Translations under genes and position numbers: made by a program
In this document: positions 58,252 through 64,000 of the stretch, piece by piece
Layout: each line of letters opens with the position of its first letter
Numbering within the stretch: position 1 is the stretch's first letter
Notes under the pieces: model-generated
The model's input: the letters and a program-made list of their open reading frames with translations, nothing else
Databases searched by the model: none
Told to the model about the DNA's origin: nothing
Assembly: GCF_011008935.1 (NCBI RefSeq)
Contig: NZ_JAAIVJ010000012.1
Location: forward strand, 1 to 64,000
Source: Tabrizicola oligotrophica
GTDB taxonomy: Bacteria > Pseudomonadota > Alphaproteobacteria > Rhodobacterales > Rhodobacteraceae
Reading direction: 5' to 3'
DNA: 64,000 nt

Positions 58252-58279
58252 TTGACACCTGGCGCGAACGCGCCATAGT
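58252..58279 (+). promoter_or_regulatory. Exopolysaccharide promoter with a palindrome between -35 and -10
   Basis: TTGACA (58252-58257) and CATAGT (58274-58279) are 16 bases apart. The spacer contains the perfect palindrome TGGCGCG-AA-CGCGCCA (58260-58275). A protein bound there would block polymerase or, as with MerR-type regulators, reshape the promoter. The gene start lies about 88 bases downstream, leaving a leader of that length. Confidence 0.55.
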
Positions 58280-58366
58280 AGCCGTTGATTGGCCATTATT
58301 CCTTGGGCCTGTCTTATCACGTCGCAAGCCGCACCGGGGCAAATGCTCATACCGCCTGGAAAACTC

Positions 58367-61300
58367 ATGGCAGGGCCCGATCCTCGGGATCCGGTCTTTC
58401 AAGATCTGAAGGGTCTTCGAGCCAGGCGCCTGAAGCGGTGGGGCAGGGTTGCGCTGCTTTTGCTGCTGATCTGGATCGCGGCGCTGGTGCTGGCCGTCCT
58501 GAATACGACAAGTGAACGGTCCGATGTGGCGACACAGGGCCAGGACGCGCAACAAAGCGTCACATCGGCAGGGCATGGCGGAGAGTTGAAAGCCGCAGGC
58601 CTGCTGATCGACGCGAAGGCGGTTTCCGCGCCGTATGGCAATACCGACCCCGCGGCTTTTGACGCCGCCCCCGAGCGGCCCAGATGTCTTGGCAACAAGC
58701 CCGGCGCCGGCGCCGCGATCGCGGCACCCGGCGACCTGCACCAGCCGCGGATCTATGCCCTGCTGCCAAGTGACGTGCCGAATGCCTTTCTTTCCTTGCT
58801 GCGGAACTGCAACCAGATCGACATCATCTTGCCAGAGCTGTTCGAGATCGGCGGCAGCTCTCTTGGGGTGTCCCCCGTTGCCGTCGATGCCGAGCTGCAA
58901 GAGGCGCTTGGCGCGATCCAGTCCGAATTGGCCGGAGCGGTCGGGATCTGGCCGATCTTTGGTCTGAACGGGTCGCTTTCGGCCGAGGCCTTTCTGGAGC
59001 GGCTTGCCGACGAAGACACAGCTTCCGGTCTGGCCAACATCATTGTACGCAGCGCGCTTGCGGTGAAGGCGCAAGGCGCCTGTCTGCGGCTTGCCGACGT
59101 CAAGGCGGCCGATGAACAGCGTGTTGCGGACTTTCTCGCCGCGCTTTCCGCCCGCGCCCGAGAAAGCGGCATCGCCCTTTGCCTTGTCGCCGCACTGTCC
59201 GATCAGCAGTGGAGCAATCCGGCGTTCACCGGTCCATTCGACACGGTCATCGTGTCGGCCTACCAGGAGCCGTGGATCGGGTCCTACCCGCAGCCTTTGG
59301 CACCGCTGGACTGGTTCCGGCAGCAAGTGCAGGCGATCAAGGCCAGAGTTCCGGCAGAGAAACTGGTCGTTGCGGTGGGCGGTCATGCAGTGGACTGGAT
59401 TTCGGGCAAGGCGATCCCCGAGCGGATCAGCCTGGCCGAAGCCATGTTCCGGATATCCGAGGCACATGCCACCATCGGCTTTTCGCCAACGGCAAGGAAC
59501 AGCCATTCCGCGTTCTTCGACCGGGCCGGCAACCGCCACCAGATCTGGATGCTGGATGCCGCAAGCGTCCGCAACAACATGAAGGTACTGCAAGATCAGG
59601 GCATTGCCGCCATTGCCGTCCCGAGCCTTGGCGAAGAAGAGCCCGCCTACTGGAAGGTTCTCGACAGGATCATGCCGCCCGAGGCGATGACCGCGATCGA
59701 AGCGCCAGCTTTCCCCGACAATGTGGTCTATACTGGCGAGGGGGCATTCTATCGGCTTGCCTCTGCCGGCAGCGCGGGGCGCAGGCTCTGGCATCTGGAC
59801 GCGGAAAACGGCTTCGTGCAGGACCAGCAGTACGAGGCCATTCCGCGCGCCGTTCACATGGAGCGCTTTGGCCGGCGCAATCCCAGACAGATTGCCCTGA
59901 CCTTTGACGATGGGCCCAACCCCGAGGCGACCGGCCAAATCCTGGATGCGCTCAAGGCCGAGGGCGCGTCCGCGACCTTTTTCGTCGTCGGAACGGCCGC
60001 ACTTGCCGCGCCCGAGCTCTTGCAGCGCGCCGTCGATGAGGGACACGTCATCGGATCACACAGCTTCAGCCATCCGCATATGGACGACCTGAACGAGTTC
60101 ATGGTGCACACCGAGCTGAACGCCAACCGCAGCGTCATCGAAGGCGTGATCGGGCGCAGTCCGCTGCTTTACCGACCGCCCTACATGCGCGGCCCGGGAC
60201 CGCTGAGCCAGGACGAGGCCAAGGCCTTCACCGCGCCAAAGGAGGAGGGCTATATCACCGTCGGCAGCGACATCGTGCCAACCGACTGGCAAGGCCTCAG
60301 CGCCGCGGGGATTGTCCGGCAGGTGATTGACGAGCTGGAAAAGGGCGGCGGCAATGTGATCGTGCTGCACGACGGCCGCAGCACCGGCATGCACACGGCC
60401 GAGGCGGTGCGGATGCTGATCCCCGAATTGCGGGCCCGAGGCTACGAGATCGTGCCGGTGGCGGACCTTCTCGGGATGACGACAGACGCCGTAATGCCGC
60501 GCATCGACCTGCCGGATTCGTTGTTCAAGGGCTTTTCGGTGTCGCTCATCACGCTTTCCATCCTGTTGCTGACCAAGATCTTCTGGCTGTGCATCCTGGC
60601 CAGCTTCCTGCGCTCGGCCCTTTACCTTTTCCTTTCGGCGCGGCGCGATCCGACCTATCCGCGCAGCTTCGCGCCGCCCCCGACCGTGACCGTGGTTGTC
60701 CCGGCCTATAACGAGGAAAAGGTGATCGTCTCGACCGTCCGCTCGGTGCTGGGATGTGACTATCCCGGCCTTTCCTGCATCGTGGTGGACGATGGCTCCA
60801 CCGACGCGACGCTGGCCCGGCTGAACGCGGCCTTCAAGGACGATCCGCGAGTGCGCATCCTGACCCAGGCCAACAAGGGCAAGTGGCAGGCGCTGAACCT
60901 TGCGTTCCAGAGCATCGACTCCGAGATCGCAGTCTGTGTCGATGCCGATACCCGGATCGCGCGCGACGCCATAGCCGAAATCGTGCGGCCCTTCACCGAC
61001 CGCAAGGTTGCAGCAGTGGCCGGAACCGTGGTGGTGGCGAATGCCACAAACCTTCTGACGCGGTTTCAGTCGATCGAATACACCAACGCCCAGCAGATCG
61101 GCCGCCGCGCCCATGAGCATCTGAACGGCATTCTGGTGGTGCCCGGCGCGCTTGGGGCCTGGCGGGTCGAGGCGGTGCGCGATGTTGGTCTTTTCTCGAA
61201 CGAAACCCTGACCGAAGATGCAGACCTGACTGTCTGGCTGCGTCGCGCGGGATACCGCATCGCCTATGCCGAAAACGCGCGCTCCTTCACCGAAGCGCCA

Positions 61301-61801
61301 ACCGATGTGCGCTCCTTGCTGAAACAGCGGCTGAGATGGTCGCTTGGCAACCTGCAAACGCTGTGGAAACACCGCGCCGCCTTTCTGGAGTTTGACCTCC
61401 GCCGGGCGTTTTCCCTGCTGGATATGGTCTTTTTCGGCTATGTGCTTCCGGTGCTGTCCCCGGTTCTGGACATCATGTTCCTGTATTTCCTGACCACCAT
61501 CTGCCTTGACTGGTACGGTGGCAGAACCACGGACGGGCTGGAGGTGTCGCACCTGTCGCTGGTCTTCGTTCTTTTGGTGCAGGCGCTGGACATCGCTGTT
61601 GCCTGTGTCGCCCATCGCCGAGAGGGATGGCCGATCGGGCGGCTTGTCTATCGGGTGCCGCTGATGAACCTGCTTTATCGGCCGCTGCTTTACATCACGG
61701 TCTACCGGGCGCTCTGGGCCGCGCTGTCCGGCCGTCTGGCGCGCTGGAACAAGCTGCACCGGCACGGGCTGGAACCCCGGGTCGAAAGCATGGCCCGATG
61801 A
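58367..61801 (+). CDS. Tripartite exopolysaccharide synthase: GH18-like, NodB deacetylase and GT2 glycosyltransferase
   Basis: With the ATG at 58367 the protein has 1144 residues (an ATG at 58343 is possible). A membrane helix (25-46) precedes a periplasmic GH18-like domain (about 115-430), then a CE4 deacetylase (LTFDDGPNPE at 510, GSHSFSHPHMDD, LLYRPPYMRGPG, VIVLHDG). Helices near 720-755 lead back into the cytosol to a processive GT2 domain (VVVPAYNEE 776, DDGST 809, DADTR 857, EDAD 951, QRLRW 987), then C-terminal helices. This joins functions that PgaB and PgaC share in PNAG export. The GH18 catalytic DxxDxDxE is not evident, so that domain may only bind glycan. Confidence 0.88.
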   Translation: MAGPDPRDPVFQDLKGLRARRLKRWGRVALLLLLIWIAALVLAVLNTTSERSDVATQGQDAQQSVTSAGHGGELKAAGLLIDAKAVSAPYGNTDPAAFDAAPERPRCLGNKPGAGAAIAAPGDLHQPRIYALLPSDVPNAFLSLLRNCNQIDIILPELFEIGGSSLGVSPVAVDAELQEALGAIQSELAGAVGIWPIFGLNGSLSAEAFLERLADEDTASGLANIIVRSALAVKAQGACLRLADVKAADEQRVADFLAALSARARESGIALCLVAALSDQQWSNPAFTGPFDTVIVSAYQEPWIGSYPQPLAPLDWFRQQVQAIKARVPAEKLVVAVGGHAVDWISGKAIPERISLAEAMFRISEAHATIGFSPTARNSHSAFFDRAGNRHQIWMLDAASVRNNMKVLQDQGIAAIAVPSLGEEEPAYWKVLDRIMPPEAMTAIEAPAFPDNVVYTGEGAFYRLASAGSAGRRLWHLDAENGFVQDQQYEAIPRAVHMERFGRRNPRQIALTFDDGPNPEATGQILDALKAEGASATFFVVGTAALAAPELLQRAVDEGHVIGSHSFSHPHMDDLNEFMVHTELNANRSVIEGVIGRSPLLYRPPYMRGPGPLSQDEAKAFTAPKEEGYITVGSDIVPTDWQGLSAAGIVRQVIDELEKGGGNVIVLHDGRSTGMHTAEAVRMLIPELRARGYEIVPVADLLGMTTDAVMPRIDLPDSLFKGFSVSLITLSILLLTKIFWLCILASFLRSALYLFLSARRDPTYPRSFAPPPTVTVVVPAYNEEKVIVSTVRSVLGCDYPGLSCIVVDDGSTDATLARLNAAFKDDPRVRILTQANKGKWQALNLAFQSIDSEIAVCVDADTRIARDAIAEIVRPFTDRKVAAVAGTVVVANATNLLTRFQSIEYTNAQQIGRRAHEHLNGILVVPGALGAWRVEAVRDVGLFSNETLTEDADLTVWLRRAGYRIAYAENARSFTEAPTDVRSLLKQRLRWSLGNLQTLWKHRAAFLEFDLRRAFSLLDMVFFGYVLPVLSPVLDIMFLYFLTTICLDWYGGRTTDGLEVSHLSLVFVLLVQALDIAVACVAHRREGWPIGRLVYRVPLMNLLYRPLLYITVYRALWAALSGRLARWNKLHRHGLEPRVESMAR

Positions 61802-64000
61802 GGCGACGTCACTTTCTGGAACTGCTGGCGGCGGGCCCCTTTGCAGCAAATGCATCGCTCGCCCAGGAGATCGTTCCCGCGCCGCCACAGATGGTGCTGC
61901 TGACCATTGCCGGCATCAACGCCGCGACAAGTGCCGAGGCCTTGGGTGCCGTGCTGTCAACGCTGGTCGTGCGCGAAGTGCCGGTCAATCTTGTGGTCGA
62001 TACGCAGGATCCGTCGGCCCTCGTCGATTCGAACAGCGAGATCGCGCAGCTGTTGCGCCGCTACAGTCAGTCCTTCGCCGGCCTGGTCGAGATCGTCGCC
62101 TGGAGCCCGGACCTTGGGCGCATGACCCCTTATCGCGCGGCCCGAAAGGCGCATGAGGCCCGCAAGGCGCTCTACGCGGCTCTCTTTCCGGGCGACGTGC
62201 CCGCGCGTCCGGTGCAAACCATCGCCTGCAGGGCACCGCTTGACTCGAAAGCTGCCTCGGCTGTCCTGTCGGCGGGCTTCCGCTGCGCGCTGGAACTGCC
62301 TGCTTCAAGGCCTGATTTCCGGGCAACACCGCTGGTCATGACCGCGCGACTTGACCAGTTTGGCCTGCTCAGCCTGCTGGGTGGCGAAGTTGTGCCGTTT
62401 TCCAGCGCCGCAAGGGCCCTGTCACGCCCGACGCCCGACCGGCAGCGCCATCTGGTCTTTGCCGCTTCAGATCTTGCGGAGCTTTCTGCAGACCGGCTGA
62501 CGGACGCAGCACAGGACATCGCGCGCCTTCTTGATCGGGCCGCGCTTGATCTGTCGCAGAGCCCGGTGCTGACGCGTGACGTGCAGATGCGCAGCGAAAT
62601 CACCTTCCGCCGCAGGATCGCCCTGCATGTGCTGGGGCCTGCCGGTGCGGATGCAGCTGGCACCGAAGACGCCGCCAGCGCGATCTTTCAGCTTCTGACG
62701 GCGCAGGAAATTCCGTTCAGCCGGGGCCCGATGCCAGAGGGCCTTGCCGCCCCGGACAAACCCGACCTGTCCTGTTGGGTTCCGCTGGATCTGCCGTCCA
62801 GCACGGATTTTGGCCCCGATATCCCGTTTGGCGTCTTTCCCGCCGAACCCCTTGGCGGCCCAACGCCCGGCGCTATCCGGCCCGAGGATACGCGCTTTGG
62901 CATCGCAGTCCGCCTCGTCGGGCATGCCGGCAACGCCGGGATGACGCAGCAGGCCGGGTTCGGCATTCCCATCCTTGCGCTGGCCGGCGCGGCGGCGGAT
63001 GACGTCGCGGCGGGCCTGAAGCTTGATGCCGAGGGCGACGGGGTGGTTCTTGTCATCGCGTCGTCCTTCCGCGACGCCGCCTCCCGCACGGCCCTTGTGG
63101 CCGCCCTCCGAAACGCGCTGATCCAGCCCGATATCCGGCTGATGCCACTGCAGGTCTATTGCGCCGAAACCCTGCCGAAAGAACCCCTCTTGCCGATGTT
63201 GTTGCTGGCGCGCGCCAAGGTGCTGCAACCCGCCTCGCAACCCGGCCCCCTTGCCCCGAACGACCGCGCCGCATTTCTTGAGGATGCGCGGGCGGCATGG
63301 GGGTATTTTGAGGCCAACACCGTTGCCCGGACCGGGCTTTGCCCGGCGACGGCCGTCACCGCCCCCGGGTCGGACGCCGGGTTTCTTGGTGTCAGCATGT
63401 GGGAGGTCGGCAGCCACCTCAACGCCCTGATCGCTGCGGTGGATCTGGGCCTTTTGTCCGATGACGCATTTTCGCAGCGTGTCGACCCTATCCTTGCCAC
63501 GGTAGAGCGCGAGTCGCGCAAGCGGCTTGTGCTTCCGCCAGAGACCATCGACGCCATTTCCGGCAAGGGAACCACGCGGTTCAATTCCTACGATTGCGGG
63601 CGTTTGCTGATCGCCCTGCACCGGCTGGCATCCCATCGGCTTGCACCCAAAGGCATTGCCGAGCTGGTGGCATCCTGGAGTTTCTCCGAGGTGATCCGCA
63701 ACAGGCGTCTGCATTCCTACCGGGATCGCATGTTGATCGACGATTTCCGGTCGAACTACGCCCATTATGCCGTCTCAGGGATGCGGCTCTGGGGCCTTGA
63801 TGTGGCCTCGCCACTGGACGACATAGCAAAGCTTGGCTCAGCCGACGCCGAGGAGAGGTTGCTGGCCCTGACCAGCTCTTTCGGACTCCTGGCGGCCGAG
63901 CCGAGTTTCCTGCACCTGCTGGAACTGCAGGACTCGCCGACGTCGTCCTTCCTGGCGGACTGCGTTGACAGCCTGCAGCGCAGACTGGCCAACGAGATTG
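61798..64000 (+). CDS. Secreted DUF3131-type protein (partial, runs off the window)
   Basis: The frame opens with an ATG overlapping the synthase stop (ATGA) and stays open for 734 codons to the edge. It starts with an RR-containing signal (RRRHFLELLAAGPFAANASLAQE), then about 470 residues I cannot assign, then from about residue 499 a DUF3131-like domain: AWGYFEANTVARTG, GVSMWEVGSHLNALIAAVDLGLL, FNSYDCGRLLIAL and MLIDDFRSNYAHYAVSGMRLWGLD. DUF3131 proteins look like glycoside-hydrolase-type barrels and are found beside exopolysaccharide synthases, which matches this context. Confidence 0.8.
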   Translation, partial: MRRRHFLELLAAGPFAANASLAQEIVPAPPQMVLLTIAGINAATSAEALGAVLSTLVVREVPVNLVVDTQDPSALVDSNSEIAQLLRRYSQSFAGLVEIVAWSPDLGRMTPYRAARKAHEARKALYAALFPGDVPARPVQTIACRAPLDSKAASAVLSAGFRCALELPASRPDFRATPLVMTARLDQFGLLSLLGGEVVPFSSAARALSRPTPDRQRHLVFAASDLAELSADRLTDAAQDIARLLDRAALDLSQSPVLTRDVQMRSEITFRRRIALHVLGPAGADAAGTEDAASAIFQLLTAQEIPFSRGPMPEGLAAPDKPDLSCWVPLDLPSSTDFGPDIPFGVFPAEPLGGPTPGAIRPEDTRFGIAVRLVGHAGNAGMTQQAGFGIPILALAGAAADDVAAGLKLDAEGDGVVLVIASSFRDAASRTALVAALRNALIQPDIRLMPLQVYCAETLPKEPLLPMLLLARAKVLQPASQPGPLAPNDRAAFLEDARAAWGYFEANTVARTGLCPATAVTAPGSDAGFLGVSMWEVGSHLNALIAAVDLGLLSDDAFSQRVDPILATVERESRKRLVLPPETIDAISGKGTTRFNSYDCGRLLIALHRLASHRLAPKGIAELVASWSFSEVIRNRRLHSYRDRMLIDDFRSNYAHYAVSGMRLWGLDVASPLDDIAKLGSADAEERLLALTSSFGLLAAEPSFLHLLELQDSPTSSFLADCVDSLQRRLANEI

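Noticed and set aside
57938-58255. Possible 105-residue plus-strand gene before the exopolysaccharide gene
   Set aside because: No good SD, random-looking C-terminal half, and it reaches into the predicted promoter.
58235-58255. Possible CtrA half-site (TTAA with a downstream T-rich half) before the exopolysaccharide promoter
   Set aside because: Only one half matches; such half-sites are expected by chance in the few AT-rich stretches.

Overview
The window looks like chromosomal DNA of a GC-rich alphaproteobacterium, most likely a member of the Rhodobacterales (Rhodobacteraceae-type). This rests on base composition, the style of the proteins, dense ATGA/TGATG-coupled operons, an rRNA leader at the left edge resembling those of Rhodobacter/Paracoccus relatives, and many ABC importers for amines and sugars. 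No database search was possible, so the taxonomy is an inference.

Layout. 1-295: minus-strand promoter, boxA and 5' leader of an rRNA operon whose 16S gene lies beyond the left edge. 426-1915 (-): MsrPQ periplasmic methionine sulfoxide repair. 2076-8205 (+): complete homoprotocatechuate meta-cleavage operon hpaF-E-D-G-H-I with a GntR regulator at its end. 8196-11191 (-): amidase plus agmatine-deiminase-type enzyme. 11303-13918 (-): clpB. 14672-20315 (+): myo-inositol catabolism iolC-D-E-(57-aa membrane protein)-iolB. 20541-23749: MarR and TetR regulators and a TetR-controlled flavoprotein demethylase-like enzyme. 23817-28556 (-): polyamine/betaine-type ABC importer with an SDR. 28656-30984 (+): LuxR regulator coupled to an NAD-dependent epimerase and a sugar transferase. 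31082-32694: an unknown protein and pyrF. 32946-34095: decayed IS5/IS110 mosaic.

34313-47635 is the most unusual accessory region. It holds an Lrp regulator, a Rieske oxygenase with its reductase, an SDR, a second PotFGHI-like importer (its ATPase gene carries a frameshift), a second LuxR regulator, an Ntn (C45-type) hydrolase, a CE4 deacetylase-like hydrolase, an NTF2-fold protein, a glutamine-synthetase-like ligase and a PuuB-like oxidase. Three copies of a GC-rich palindrome sit at two promoters of this region. I read it as an uncharacterised catabolic pathway for an imported N-containing compound, possibly through gamma-glutamyl intermediates.

47718-56478 is a sugar/amino-sugar module: MalFGK/Ugp-type ABC importer, GntR regulator, ROK kinase, SIS isomerase and GMC oxidoreductase. 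It is followed by a broken fic gene (56475-57165) and a small secreted protein. The right end (58367-64000) encodes an exopolysaccharide machine: one polypeptide with a GH18-like domain, a NodB deacetylase and a GT2 synthase, coupled to a secreted DUF3131-type protein that runs off the window. Its promoter carries a perfect palindrome between the -35 and -10 boxes.
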